This document shows positions 16,322-28,800 of a stretch of 64,000 nt of DNA, in pieces. Numbering within the stretch: the first letter of the stretch is position 1; each line of letters begins with the position of its first letter. Source of the stretch: Agrobacterium tumefaciens (GTDB taxonomy: Bacteria > Pseudomonadota > Alphaproteobacteria > Rhizobiales > Rhizobiaceae). The stretch covers positions 1,298,501-1,362,500 of the forward strand of contig NZ_CP072309.1 in NCBI RefSeq assembly GCF_017726655.1, in the 5' to 3' direction. A program made the position numbers and the translations under genes. The notes beneath the pieces were generated by a model. The model ran no database searches and was not told where the DNA came from. It saw only the letters and a program-made list of their open reading frames with translations.

Positions 16322-18025
16322 ATGACCCTCATTGGATGGTTTCAGGTCCTGCTTTTCTGCGGGATCATCTTTGCGCTGGTGAAGCCGCTCGGCTTCTATA
16401 TGGCGCGCGTCTTCAATGGCGAGCGGACCGTGCTGTCGCCGGTTCTCGTACCCGTCGAGCGCGGACTTTATGCGCTTGCTGGAACAAGCGAGCGTGAGGA
16501 GCAGCACTGGACGACCTACGCGTTCTCTATGCTTCTCTTCAACCTTCTCGGTTTTGCCCTGCTTTATTCGCTAATGCGCTTTCAGGCGGTTCTACCCTAT
16601 AATCCGCAGGCGATGCCGGCCGTGGGGCCGGAGCTGTCCTTTAACACGGCGGTCAGCTTTGTCACGAATACCAACTGGCAGAACTATGGTGGCGAAAGCA
16701 CCATGTCCTACCTGACCCAGATGGCCGGTTTTACAGTGCAGAACTTCGTTTCCGCCGCAACCGGCATGGCAATCGCCATTGGCCTGATCCGCGCTTTTTC
16801 GCGGGCCTCCGGCAAGGCGATCGGTAATTTCTGGGTGGATATGGTCCGCTCCACGCTTTATGTGCTGCTGCCGCTCTGCATAGTGCTGACACTGGTTTAC
16901 GTCTGGCTCGGCGTACCGCAAACGCTCGGCGCCTATGTCACGGCGCAGACGCTGGAAGGCGCGCAGCAGACGATTGCCGTTGGCCCCGTGGCGTCGCAGT
17001 TGGCGATCAAGATGCTGGGCACCAATGGCGGCGGTTTCTTTAACGCCAATTCCGCGCATCCCTTCGAGAACCCGGACGCCATTTCCAACATGATCCAGAT
17101 GGTGTCGATCTTCGCGATCGGCGCGGCCTTTACCAATGTCTTCGGTCGCATGGTCGGCAATCAGCGTCAGGGCTGGGCAATCCTCGCCGCCATGGGTGTG
17201 CTGTTCGTCGCCGGCGTTGCCGTCACCTATTGGGCGGAAGCGGCCGGAAACCCGCTGATGCACGGCTTTGGTCTTGCCGGCGGTAACATGGAGGGCAAGG
17301 AAGTCCGCTTCGGCGTGGCGCTCTCGTCGCTCTTTGCGGTGATTACAACCGCGGCATCCTGTGGCGCGGTCAATGCCATGCATGGCAGCTTCACGGCGCT
17401 GGGTGGTCTTATCCCGCTTATCAATATGCAGCTGGGCGAAGTGATCGTCGGTGGCGTGGGCGCGGGTTTCTATGGCATTCTGCTCTTCATCGTCATTGCC
17501 ATCTTCGTGGCGGGGCTGATGGTCGGACGGACGCCGGAATATCTGGGCAAGAAGATCGAGGCGAAGGAAATGAAGATGGCGGTTCTGGCCATTCTTTGCC
17601 TGCCGCTCGCCATGCTCATTTTTACGGCCATTGCCACCGTCCTGCCTTCGGCCGTGGCGTCGATAGGAACGGCAGGTCCGCACGGCTTTTCCGAAATCCT
17701 CTACGCCTATACGTCGGCGGCGGCCAATAATGGCTCGGCTTTCGGGGGGCTTAGCGGCAATACCAGCTGGTACAACATTACGCTTGGCTTTGGCATGTTG
17801 ATGGGCCGCTTTCTGGTGATCATTCCAGCTCTGGCCATAGCCGGCTCACTGGTCGCCAAGAAAACGGTTCCGGCCTCGGCCGGCACCTTCCCGACAGATG
17901 GACCGCTCTTCGTTGGCCTGCTTGTCGGTACCATCCTGGTAGTCGGCGGCCTTACCTTCCTGCCAGCACTCGCGCTCGGCCCCGTTGCCGAACACCTGGT
18001 GATGGCGGCAGGCCAGCTGTTCTGA
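16322..18025 (+). CDS. kdpA: KdpA, K+ channel subunit of the K+-transporting ATPase
   Basis: KdpA binds and translocates potassium in the high-affinity P-type ATPase. The 567-residue protein has about 10 membrane spans and four selectivity-filter-like loops: [43 protein letters not shown] and NNGSAFGGL. Length is that of the family. The neighbours are kdpF and, unusually, a 53-residue ORF before kdpB. Confidence 0.96.
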   Translation: MTLIGWFQVLLFCGIIFALVKPLGFYMARVFNGERTVLSPVLVPVERGLYALAGTSEREEQHWTTYAFSMLLFNLLGFALLYSLMRFQAVLPYNPQAMPAVGPELSFNTAVSFVTNTNWQNYGGESTMSYLTQMAGFTVQNFVSAATGMAIAIGLIRAFSRASGKAIGNFWVDMVRSTLYVLLPLCIVLTLVYVWLGVPQTLGAYVTAQTLEGAQQTIAVGPVASQLAIKMLGTNGGGFFNANSAHPFENPDAISNMIQMVSIFAIGAAFTNVFGRMVGNQRQGWAILAAMGVLFVAGVAVTYWAEAAGNPLMHGFGLAGGNMEGKEVRFGVALSSLFAVITTAASCGAVNAMHGSFTALGGLIPLINMQLGEVIVGGVGAGFYGILLFIVIAIFVAGLMVGRTPEYLGKKIEAKEMKMAVLAILCLPLAMLIFTAIATVLPSAVASIGTAGPHGFSEILYAYTSAAANNGSAFGGLSGNTSWYNITLGFGMLMGRFLVIIPALAIAGSLVAKKTVPASAGTFPTDGPLFVGLLVGTILVVGGLTFLPALALGPVAEHLVMAAGQLF

Positions 18026-18034
18026 GGTGATGCC

Positions 18035-18196
18035 ATGACTGACTACATGTCCCCACGTGACCGCGTCTCCGCTCGCAAAGGCGCTCCCGTTAAAGGGAGC
18101 GCCACGCCGGGCGGCTGGTGCGCCTCCAATCTCATCCTTGCGATGATGGCAGCTCTGTTCGCCGCCGTTGTCGCGCTCGAAGTTATCACGGGCTGA
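18035..18196 (+). CDS. 53-residue membrane peptide between kdpA and kdpB
   Basis: An ORF with GAGGTGA 4 bp before its ATG begins 9 bp after the kdpA stop. It encodes a basic N-terminal half ([16 protein letters not shown]) and one hydrophobic segment ([21 protein letters not shown]). It fills the space where kdpA and kdpB normally nearly touch. The family is not recognised. It contains a 9-bp perfect hairpin at 18080-18103, so the region may alternatively act as an RNA element that sets the KdpA:KdpB ratio. The start was chosen by the ribosome-binding site. Confidence 0.55.
   Translation: MTDYMSPRDRVSARKGAPVKGSATPGGWCASNLILAMMAALFAAVVALEVITG
18080..18103 (+). other. strong hairpin between kdpA and kdpB
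   Basis: GGCGCTCCC-GTTAAA-GGGAGCGCC is a perfect 9-bp GC-rich stem with a 6-nt loop, inside the 53-codon ORF. No T-run follows, so it is not a normal terminator. It could protect upstream mRNA or slow ribosomes. Confidence 0.55.
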
Positions 18197-18240
18197 TCGA
18201 CCCTCATCGGTCGCCCTGTTTCAAACGCTGGAGCCTCTTC

Positions 18241-20325
<2,085 letters not shown>

Positions 20326-20337
20326 GGAGTAAAGACA

Positions 20338-20904
20338 ATGTTCAAGCAGCTTCGTCCCGCACTGGTGCTCATCCTCGCCACCACCGCCATCACCGGCCTG
20401 GCCTATCCTCTGGGCATGACGGGTCTCGCTCAGGCGATCTTCCCCTTTCAGGCAAATGGCAGCCTAATCGAAAAGAATGGTGCGGTTGTGGGTTCGCAAT
20501 TGATCGGGCAGGCCTTTGCCAGTGAGAAATATTTCCATGGCAGGCCATCGGCTGCCGGTGATGGCTACAATGCCGCGTCTTCATCCGGCTCCAACCTCGG
20601 TCCGACGAGCGGCAAACTCATCGACAGGGTGAAGAAAGATTATGAGGCCGCAAAAGCTGAAAACCCGGCGGCCGAGGTTCCGGCCGATCTGGTGACGGCG
20701 TCGGGCAGCGGCCTTGATCCGCATGTTTCACCAGAGGCTGCCTATTTCCAGATTCCCCGGGTTGCAAAGGCGAGGGGCGTGGATGAGGCAGCCCTGCGGG
20801 CGATCGTCGAGCGTCATGTCGAAGGGCCGGAGCTTGGTTTCGTGGGAGAGCCCGTGGTGAATGTGCTCGCGCTGAATATGGAGCTTGACGCAGCCGGCTC
20901 ATGA
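20338..20904 (+). CDS. kdpC: KdpC, accessory subunit of the K+ ATPase
   Basis: The 188-residue protein has one N-terminal membrane span ([25 protein letters not shown]) and a periplasmic domain with the KdpC signatures [22 protein letters not shown] and [18 protein letters not shown]. It lies 12 bp after kdpB with GAGGAG upstream and ends the structural genes. Confidence 0.95.
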   Translation: MFKQLRPALVLILATTAITGLAYPLGMTGLAQAIFPFQANGSLIEKNGAVVGSQLIGQAFASEKYFHGRPSAAGDGYNAASSSGSNLGPTSGKLIDRVKKDYEAAKAENPAAEVPADLVTASGSGLDPHVSPEAAYFQIPRVAKARGVDEAALRAIVERHVEGPELGFVGEPVVNVLALNMELDAAGS

Positions 20905-20912
20905 ATTGAAAT

Positions 20913-20940
20913 GGCTATGGCTTGTCCGCAAGCCATAGCC
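20913..20940 (+). other. 12-bp hairpin between kdpC and kdpD
   Basis: GGCTATGGCTTG-TCCG-CAAGCCATAGCC is a perfect 12-bp stem with a 4-nt loop. It is followed by CTCGACC rather than a T-run, so it more likely marks an mRNA processing or stability boundary than a terminator. It would lower kdpDE expression relative to kdpFABC. Confidence 0.6.
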
Positions 20941-20958
20941 TCGACCACTGGTGGTTAA

Positions 20959-23661
20959 ATGCCTGACGATATCAGCAATATCCCGAGCCGACCGTCGCCC
21001 GATGCGCTTCTGGAGAGCGCCAGGCGCGAGGCGCGAGGCCGGCTGAAGATTTTTCTGGGCGCAGCACCCGGCGTCGGCAAGACCTATGAGATGTTGATGT
21101 CCGGCCGGGCGAAGCTTGCGGACGGCGTCGACACGATCATCGGTGTCGTCGAAACCCACGGTCGTAAAGACACCGAGGCTCTGATCGACGGGCTGTCCGT
21201 CGTTCCGCGCAGGCGTATTGAATATCGCGGACAGGTACTGGAGGAGATGGATCTGGATGCCATCCTTGCCCGCAGGCCCTCCCTTGTTCTGGTCGATGAA
21301 CTGGCCCACACCAATGCGACTGGCAGCCGTCATCCAAAGCGCTACATGGATGTTCAGGAGATTCTGGCGCAGGGGATAGATGTCTACACAACGCTGAATA
21401 TCCAGCATGTCGAAAGCCTGAACGACATCGTCGCGCAAATCACCCGCATCCGTGTTCGTGAAACCGTGCCCGACAGCATCATCGACCGGGCTGACGATGT
21501 CGAAATCATCGACATTACGCCTGACGATCTGATCAAGCGTCTGCAGGATGGCAAGGTCTATCTGCCGCGTACAGCGCGCAGGGCCATCGAAAATTATTTC
21601 TCACGCGGCAACCTGACGGCGTTGCGCGAACTGGCGCTGCGGCGCACCGCGCAGCGAGTGGATGAGCAATTGCTCAACCACATGCAGTCCCACGCCATCT
21701 CCGGCCCCTGGGCGGCGGGAGACAGGGTCCTCGTTTGCCTGGATCACGGCGGCAACGGCCCGGGGCTGGTGCGATATGCCCGAAGGCAGGCGGATCGCCT
21801 GCGGGCGCCGTGGACGGCTCTGCACCTCGATACACCGCGCTCCCAGCAGATGTCTGACGCCGATAAGGATCGGTTGGCTTCCACCATGCGCCTTGCGCAG
21901 CAGCTTGGCGGCGAGACGGTGACGTTGCCGGCCCTTGATCTGACCCGCGAGATCCTGTCTTACGCCAATGCCAATAATTTCACTCACATCATCATCGGTC
22001 GCCCGCGAAAATCGTGGTGGCAGCGACTATTCCAGCGTTCGCTGACACATGATCTGATCGACCATGCGGGCGATATCAGCGTGCATGTGATTTCCGGCGA
22101 TAAGTCCACAGAAAAGCCGGCGCAGGCCGCCAAGGCGGCGTCGCCGCCATTGCACCGCTCGCTCTGGCCATATCTGACAAGTACGCTGTTCGTCGGTTTG
22201 GCAATTGTCGCAGGCATCGTTCTCGACCAGACGCTCGATGTGAGAAATCTGGCGCTGGTATTCCTTATGGCGGTGCTGGCGGCTGCCGTCCGCGGTGGCT
22301 TGGGACCCGCCATATACGCCTCCCTTCTCGGCGCTTTTTCCTTCAATTTCTTTTTTCTCGAGCCGCGTTACACGCTCACCGTTCGCGATCCCGAAAGCGT
22401 GGTGGCGCTGCTGTTTTATTTTGGTGTGGCGCTGGTCGCCTCGAATCTCACCGCAGCGGTACAGCGACAGGCCGCCGCCGCGCGAGCGAGGGCCAGGACC
22501 ACGGAAGACCTGTATCTGTTTTCGAAGAAGCTCTCGGTAACGGCCACGTTGGACGACGTCCTGTGGGCCGCAGCGTTCCAGATGGCCTCGATGCTGAAGG
22601 TGCGCATCATTCTGCTTCTGCCGGAAAACAACACGATCGCGGTCAAGGCCGGCTACCCGCCCGATGATACACTTGTCGATGCCGATATTGCCGCCGCGCA
22701 GTGGGCCTGGGAGCATAACAAGGCCGCGGGCCGTGGGGCTGACACACTGCCTGGCGCCAAACGGCTTTATCTCCCATTGCGGACCGGCAGCGGTGCGGTC
22801 GGTGTGGTGGGGCTGGACGATGACCGCGTCGGACCGCTGCTGACGCCTGAGCAGCAACGGCTGTTTGATGCCTTGGCCGATCAGGCGGCTCTCGCCATCG
22901 AGCGGATACAACTTGTGTCCGATGTCGATCGGGCAAGGTTAGCGGCGGAGACCGACCGGCTGCGGACCGCACTCCTGACCTCCATTTCCCACGACCTCAA
23001 AACGCCGCTCGCGGCAATCCTCGGCTCGGCCGGAACGCTAAAGGATTTCGCCGACGATATCCCGCCGGACGCGCGCGGGGAGCTACTCTCGACGATCATC
23101 GAAGAATCCGAGCGGCTCAACCGGTTCATCTCCAACCTTCTCGACATGACCCGGATCGGTTCCGGTGCGATGGAGCCGAATTTTGGTCTGCACTTTGTCG
23201 GCGATATGGTTGGCACCGCAATTTCCCGTGCGGCGAAAATTATCGTGAGGCATGAAATTGTTCTGGATATTCCCTCCGACTTGCCGATGCTGAAAGTCGA
23301 TCCTGTGCTGTTCGAGCAGGTGCTGTTCAATCTTATCGACAATGCCGCCAAATATGCGCCCGAAAATACACAAATCGAAATCCGCAGCTGGCGGCAGGGG
23401 AAAACAATCTTCCTCGCTGTCGCCGATGCCGGACCGGGCATTCCGCCTGCCGATCTGGAGCGGGTGTTTGACAGTTTTTACCGGGTACGGAAGACGGATC
23501 ACGTGCAGGCGGGAACCGGGCTTGGCCTCTCCATCTGCAAGGGGTTTATCGAGGCCATGGGCGGCTCGATAAGGGCGGAAAACAGATCGGGTCGGGCGGG
23601 CGCTCAGTTTACGGTCAGTCTACCGGTTCCTCCAGATGCCCCGATGATAGACCATGATTAA
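20959..23661 (+). CDS. kdpD: KdpD, K+-responsive sensor kinase
   Basis: KdpD senses potassium limitation and phosphorylates KdpE. The 900-residue protein has the N-terminal KdpD domain with Walker A AAPGVGKTYEM (about residue 35) and VDELAHTN. It continues with a Usp-like domain (about 250-370), four membrane helices (about 395-500), a GAF-like region and HisKA SISHDLKTPLAAI with His678. The HATPase domain carries NLIDNAAKYAP and GTGLGLSICKG. Length equals E. coli KdpD. Confidence 0.95.
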   Translation: MPDDISNIPSRPSPDALLESARREARGRLKIFLGAAPGVGKTYEMLMSGRAKLADGVDTIIGVVETHGRKDTEALIDGLSVVPRRRIEYRGQVLEEMDLDAILARRPSLVLVDELAHTNATGSRHPKRYMDVQEILAQGIDVYTTLNIQHVESLNDIVAQITRIRVRETVPDSIIDRADDVEIIDITPDDLIKRLQDGKVYLPRTARRAIENYFSRGNLTALRELALRRTAQRVDEQLLNHMQSHAISGPWAAGDRVLVCLDHGGNGPGLVRYARRQADRLRAPWTALHLDTPRSQQMSDADKDRLASTMRLAQQLGGETVTLPALDLTREILSYANANNFTHIIIGRPRKSWWQRLFQRSLTHDLIDHAGDISVHVISGDKSTEKPAQAAKAASPPLHRSLWPYLTSTLFVGLAIVAGIVLDQTLDVRNLALVFLMAVLAAAVRGGLGPAIYASLLGAFSFNFFFLEPRYTLTVRDPESVVALLFYFGVALVASNLTAAVQRQAAAARARARTTEDLYLFSKKLSVTATLDDVLWAAAFQMASMLKVRIILLLPENNTIAVKAGYPPDDTLVDADIAAAQWAWEHNKAAGRGADTLPGAKRLYLPLRTGSGAVGVVGLDDDRVGPLLTPEQQRLFDALADQAALAIERIQLVSDVDRARLAAETDRLRTALLTSISHDLKTPLAAILGSAGTLKDFADDIPPDARGELLSTIIEESERLNRFISNLLDMTRIGSGAMEPNFGLHFVGDMVGTAISRAAKIIVRHEIVLDIPSDLPMLKVDPVLFEQVLFNLIDNAAKYAPENTQIEIRSWRQGKTIFLAVADAGPGIPPADLERVFDSFYRVRKTDHVQAGTGLGLSICKGFIEAMGGSIRAENRSGRAGAQFTVSLPVPPDAPMIDHD

Positions 23662-23718
23662 GGCGCGATTGCTGATAAGAAACGGTGATGCCGCATTCGG
23701 CCGCTGAAGGAGATCGGA

Positions 23719-24408
23719 ATGACCAATTCCGCCGTTCGTATTTTGATCGTCGACGATGAACCGCCCATTCGCAAGCTATTGCGCGTGGGCCTGTCGAGCC
23801 AGGATTACGCGGTGAGCGAGGCGATGAATGCGAAGGTGGCCATGCAACTGGTGGAGCAGGACCAGCCCGATCTGATCGTTCTCGACCTCGGCCTGCCGGA
23901 TATGTCGGGCCACGATCTCCTTGCGAAATGGCGCCGCGAGGGGCTTGCCCTGCCTGTCATCATTCTTTCCAGCCGCACGGACGAGGCGGGTATCGTCAGG
24001 GCACTGGAGCTTGGCGCCGATGACTATGTTTCCAAACCTTTCGGCATGAACGAACTCGTCGCCCGCATCCGGGTTGCCCTGCGTCATCGGTTGCAAAGCC
24101 AGGGGGAGAAACCTGTTTTTCAGACCGGTGATCTTTCGGTTGATCTGGTGAGACGCATTGTGAAGGTTGAGGGCCGGGAGGTGAAACTCTCGCCGAAGGA
24201 ATATGACATCCTGCGGGTCCTCGTCCAGCACGCGGGAAAGGTCCTGACCCACCGATTTCTGCTTGAACATGTGTGGGACGAATTGACCGACGTGCAATAT
24301 CTGCGGGTCTATGTCCGACAGCTACGCCAGAAGATCGAAAAAATTCCGGATCAGCCGCGCTATATCCTGACGGAAACCGGGGTCGGCTACCGGTTGCAGG
24401 AGGTTTGA
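23719..24408 (+). CDS. kdpE: KdpE, OmpR-family response regulator
   Basis: KdpE activates the kdp promoter. The 229-residue protein has a receiver domain with VDDEPPIRK and the phospho-acceptor Asp56 in LIVLDLGLPD. The C-terminal winged helix has LSPKEYDILRVLVQHAGKV and YLRVYVRQLRQKIE. It follows kdpD by 57 bp. The 11-bp direct repeats at 15920-15947 are its most likely target in this window. Confidence 0.94.
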   Translation: MTNSAVRILIVDDEPPIRKLLRVGLSSQDYAVSEAMNAKVAMQLVEQDQPDLIVLDLGLPDMSGHDLLAKWRREGLALPVIILSSRTDEAGIVRALELGADDYVSKPFGMNELVARIRVALRHRLQSQGEKPVFQTGDLSVDLVRRIVKVEGREVKLSPKEYDILRVLVQHAGKVLTHRFLLEHVWDELTDVQYLRVYVRQLRQKIEKIPDQPRYILTETGVGYRLQEV

Positions 24409-24431
24409 GGGCGTCGCACAGCAACGCCCTC
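24407..24431. terminator. hairpin between kdpE and threonine aldolase
   Basis: GAGGGCGT-N9-ACGCCCTC is a perfect 8-bp stem that begins within the kdpE stop codon, between two converging genes. It lacks a clear T-run in either direction. Confidence 0.5.
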
Positions 24432-24438
24432 CTACGTC

Positions 24439-25491
24439 TTAGACGGTAGCGCAGATGGACAGGAATTCGTCCACATCGGCTTCTGTCGTCGCAAAGCTCG
24501 TCACCATGCGTATCAAGACTTCGTCCTTGCTGACCTTTTCCGGCATGTCACGCGGCTCCAGCCAGTCATAGAATTTCGCGCCTTTTTCAGTTGCGGCTTC
24601 AGCGGCTGCTTTCGGAAGAATGGCGAAAACCTCGTTGGCCTGGGTCGGCCAGGCGAGACGCGCGCTGTTCAGAGAGCCAAAGCCAGCGCGCAGCCGGTTG
24701 GCCATGGTGTTGGCGTGGCTTGCAAGACCGAGCCAGAGGTCGTCCTGCAGATAAGCTTCAAACTGCGCGGCGATGAAACGTGACTTCGAAAACAGCTGGG
24801 CCGTGCGTTTGCGCAGGAACGAGAAATCCCGCGCGAGCGAGGGATCGAAAAAGACGATTGCTTCCGCGCACCAGCAGCCATTCTTCGTGCCGCCAAAGGA
24901 CAGCACGTCAACGCCGCGTTTCCAGGTCATTTCGGCCGGCGTGGTACCCAAAGCGGTAAGTGCATTGGCAAACCGCGCGCCATCCATGTGCAGCGGCAGG
25001 TCATTTTCCTTGGCGATCTTGGAAATGGCGTCTATTTCGTCGAGCGTGTAGACGGTGCCCGCTTCGGTTGCCTGCGTCATGGTGATGGCGGCGGCGCGGC
25101 CGTGGTGAACGGCATCCTGCGGATATCGGGCAATGCGCTCGATCAGGTTTTCCGGCAACATCTTACCATTCGGCCCCTCAACAGCGACCATGCGCATGCC
25201 GGAAAAGAAATCCGGCGCGCCGCATTCATCCTCGATTACATGGGCTTCCGAATGGCAGAACGTCAAGCCGCCGGCGCGGGCGATGCTGGCGAGCGACAGA
25301 GAATTGGCCGCCGTACCGGTCGCGACAAAAAACACCGCAACCTCGCGTTCGAAGATTTCGTTGAAGCGCCGTTCGATCGAGAGATCGAGTTCGCTGGTGC
25401 CATAGGCGGCGGCAAAACGTGTCGATTCCCGAGACAGCCGCTCGTTGACGGCCGGGTGGGCGCCAGCCCAATTATCTGAAGCAAAAAACAT
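24439..25491 (-). CDS. ltaE: low-specificity L-threonine aldolase
   Basis: This PLP enzyme cleaves L-threonine or allo-threonine to glycine and acetaldehyde. The 350-residue protein shows the beta-eliminating lyase/aldolase fold. PLP Lys203 lies in SFGGTKNGC, the PLP ring contact Asp is in LPLHMDGARFANA, and FFVATGTAANSLSL forms the phosphate-binding site. It is a single gene, tail-to-tail with kdpE and divergent from gltB. Confidence 0.88.
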   Translation of the reverse strand: MFFASDNWAGAHPAVNERLSRESTRFAAAYGTSELDLSIERRFNEIFEREVAVFFVATGTAANSLSLASIARAGGLTFCHSEAHVIEDECGAPDFFSGMRMVAVEGPNGKMLPENLIERIARYPQDAVHHGRAAAITMTQATEAGTVYTLDEIDAISKIAKENDLPLHMDGARFANALTALGTTPAEMTWKRGVDVLSFGGTKNGCWCAEAIVFFDPSLARDFSFLRKRTAQLFSKSRFIAAQFEAYLQDDLWLGLASHANTMANRLRAGFGSLNSARLAWPTQANEVFAILPKAAAEAATEKGAKFYDWLEPRDMPEKVSKDEVLIRMVTSFATTEADVDEFLSICATV

Positions 25492-25860
25492 CTGCGAAGG
25501 CTTTCCGATGGGTGAGGGTCTGTGTCTGGACGTGTGAGGCTACGCTCAGAAAAAGTTCTATGACCTCTGACCGCGATTGGCAAATCCGGCAATGAAAGCA
25601 ATGGCAAGAAGGTATTCCAGGTAACAATGTTTCACGCAATAGGTCAGTATCGAAACTTCGCTGAATGCCAGGGTGCCCGCTAATTGGATTCGGACACTTG
25701 CTAAAGGCGACCAATTCTGCCAAAATCACCGGGAATTGAGACAGTGTTGCTGTCCTAAATTTGATCCAGTCGGTCCAGATGGTGTTTGCGGTCAGCAAAA
25801 TCCCTAAGGTGCCGGATCTTCGCATGAAACCGTGCAAGTGATTTTGCAGGAGGGACAAAA
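25492..25860. other. 369-bp gap between ltaE and gltB
   Basis: The gap must hold the two divergent promoters. GGAGGG stands 7 bp before the gltB ATG. I see no convincing ORF, long palindrome, -24/-12 element or riboswitch-like structure in it. Confidence 0.5.
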
Positions 25861-28800
25861 ATGAAAATCGAGCAGCAGGCGGCAAGCGCCGCCGCAATCC
25901 TGACCAACGACTGTCCCTCCGTGGCCGCCGCTGCGCCCATGTCTGCGAAAGCGCGTTTCGCGGGTGGTTTGCCGGAAAAGCAGGGTCTTTACGATCCGGC
26001 CAACGAGCATGACGCCTGCGGCGTCGGCTTCGTTGCGCATATGAAGGGCCAGAAGTCGCACCAGATCGTCAAGGATGGCCTCTTCATCCTCGAAAACCTG
26101 ACCCACCGCGGCGCTGTCGGCGCCGACCCGCTGATGGGCGATGGCGCGGGCATTCTGGTGCAGATCCCGGACCGTTTCTTCCGCGAAGAGATGGCGGGCC
26201 AGGGCGTGACCTTGCCGAAGGCAGGGGAATACGCCGTCGGTCACATCTTCATGCCGCGTGATCCCTCGCGCATCGAGCACTACAAGAAGGTGATTGTCGA
26301 CGTGATCGGCGAAGAGGGGCAGCAGTTCCTCGGTTTCCGTGACGTACCGGTCGATAATTCCTCGCTGTCGAAGGCGCCCGATATTGCTGCCACCGAGCCG
26401 CACCATGTTCAGGTTTTCATCGGTGCTGGGCGCGACGCCGCGACCAATGCCGATTTCGAGCGTAAGCTGTTCCTGATCCGCAAGGTTCTGTCTAACCGCA
26501 TCTATGACGAAGGCGGCGGCAAGGAAACGCAGGATTTCTATCCCGTTTCCCTTTCCTCCTCGACCATCGTCTACAAGGGTATGTTCCTCGCCTATCAGGT
26601 TGGCGCCTATTACAAGGACCTGGCCGATCCGCGTTTCGAATCGGCCGTGGCGCTCGTGCATCAGCGTTTCTCGACCAACACCTTTCCGTCCTGGAAACTG
26701 GCGCACCCCTATCGCATGGTCGCCCATAATGGCGAAATCAACACGCTGCGCGGTAACGTCAACTGGATGGCGGCGCGTCAGGCTTCCGTTTCGTCCGAAT
26801 TGTTCGGCGATGACATTTCCAAGCTCTGGCCGATTTCTTATGAAGGCCAGTCGGATACGGCCTGCTTCGATAACGCGCTCGAATTCCTCGTGCGCGGCGG
26901 TTATTCCATGGCCCATGCCGTGATGATGCTGATCCCTGAAGCCTGGGCTGGCAACCAGTCCATGTCTGCCGAACGCAAGGCATTCTACGAATATCATGCA
27001 GCCCTGATGGAGCCGTGGGACGGCCCTGCTGCCGTTGCCTTTACCGATGGCAAGCAGATCGGCGCGACGCTCGACCGCAATGGCCTGCGCCCGGCGCGTT
27101 ACCTCGTCACCGATGACGACCGTATCATCATGGCATCCGAGGCAGGCACCCTGCCGGTCCCGGAGGAGCGGATTGTCAAGAAGTGGCGTCTGCAGCCCGG
27201 CAAGATGCTGCTGATCGATATGGAAAAGGGTTCGATCGTTTCCGACGAGGAAGTGAAGCACGAGCTTGCCGCGAAGCATCCTTACCGCACCTGGCTCGAC
27301 CGCACGCAGCTCATTCTCGAAGAACTGAAGCCGGTTGAACCGCGCGCGTTGCGCCGCGACGTGTCGCTGCTCGACCGCCAGCAGGCCTTCGGTTACACCA
27401 GCGAAGATACGAAGCTTCTGATGTCGCCGATGGCGACGACGGGTCAGGAAGCCATTGGCTCCATGGGCACCGATACGCCGATTTCGGCCATGTCGGAAAA
27501 GTCGAAGCTGCTCTACACCTATTTCAAGCAGAACTTCGCCCAGGTGACGAACCCGCCGATTGATCCGATCCGCGAAGAGCTCGTCATGAGCCTCGTGTCC
27601 TTCATTGGTCCGCGGCCGAACATTCTCGACCACGAAGGTGCCGCCCGCGCCAAGCGTCTGGAAGTGCGCCAGCCGATCCTGACCAATGGCGACCTGGAAA
27701 AGATCCGCTCCATCGGTCACACGGAGGACCGCTTCGACACCAAGACGCTTGACTTCACCTATGATGTGGAGCGCGGTGCCGAGGGCATGCCCGAAATGCT
27801 CGAACGCCTGTGCGAGCGCGCGGAATCGGCTGTTCGCGGCGGTTACAACATCATCGTTCTCTCCGACCGTCAGCTTGGACCGGATCGCATTGCGATCCCG
27901 GCGCTACTGGCGACGGCCGCCGTGCATCATCATCTGATCCGCAAGGGCTTGCGCACCTCGGTCGGTCTCGTCGTGGAAACCGGTGAGCCGCGCGAAGTCC
28001 ACCATTTCTGCCTGCTCGCCGGTTACGGCGCGGAGGCGATCAACCCCTACCTCGCCTTCGATACACTGCTCGACATGCACAAGCACGGCGCGTTCCCGAA
28101 GGAAGTCTCCGATGACGAAGTGGTCTATCGCTACATCAAGGCGGTGGGCAAAGGCATCCTCAAGGTCATGTCCAAAATGGGCATTTCCACCTACCAGTCC
28201 TATTGCGGCGCCCAAATCTTCGACGCCATCGGCCTCTCCTCGGAATTCGTCGAGAAGTATTTCTTCGGCACTGCGACCTCGATCGAGGGCGTTGGTCTGA
28301 CGGAGATTGCCGAGGAAACCGTGGCTCGTCATACCGCGGCATTCGGCAAGGACCCGATCCTTGCCAACACGCTCGATATTGGCGGTGAATATGCTTATCG
28401 CATGCGCGGCGAAAGCCACGCCTGGACGCCGGATGCCGTCGCTTCGCTGCAGCATGCGGTTCGTGGCAACAGCCAGGATCGCTACCGCGAATTCGCCGCC
28501 ATGGTGAATGAGACGGCACTGCGCATGAACACCATCCGCGGCCTGTTCAACATCAAGTCGGCGGAAGCACTCGGCCGCAAGCCTGTGTCCATCGATGAGG
28601 TCGAGCCTGCGGCTGACATCGTAAAGCGCTTCTCGACGGGCGCCATGTCCTTCGGCTCGATCAGCCGCGAGGCGCATACGACGCTTGCGATTGCCATGAA
28701 CCAGATCGGCGGCAAGTCCAACACCGGTGAGGGCGGCGAAGAATCCGACCGTTACCTACCGCTGCTCAATGGCAAGCCAAACCCGGAACGCTCTGCCATC

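Noticed and set aside
18118..18240. longer N-terminus for KdpB starting at 18118
   Set aside because: The added 41 residues are unlike KdpB and overlap the small ORF; the ATG at 18241 has a ribosome-binding site and gives a normal KdpB start.
25804..27720. 638-codon open frame on the minus strand opposite gltB
   Set aside because: It mirrors the codon pattern of gltB, has His/Arg/Gly-rich composition without any known domain, and crosses the gltB start. It is a shadow frame of GC-rich coding DNA.
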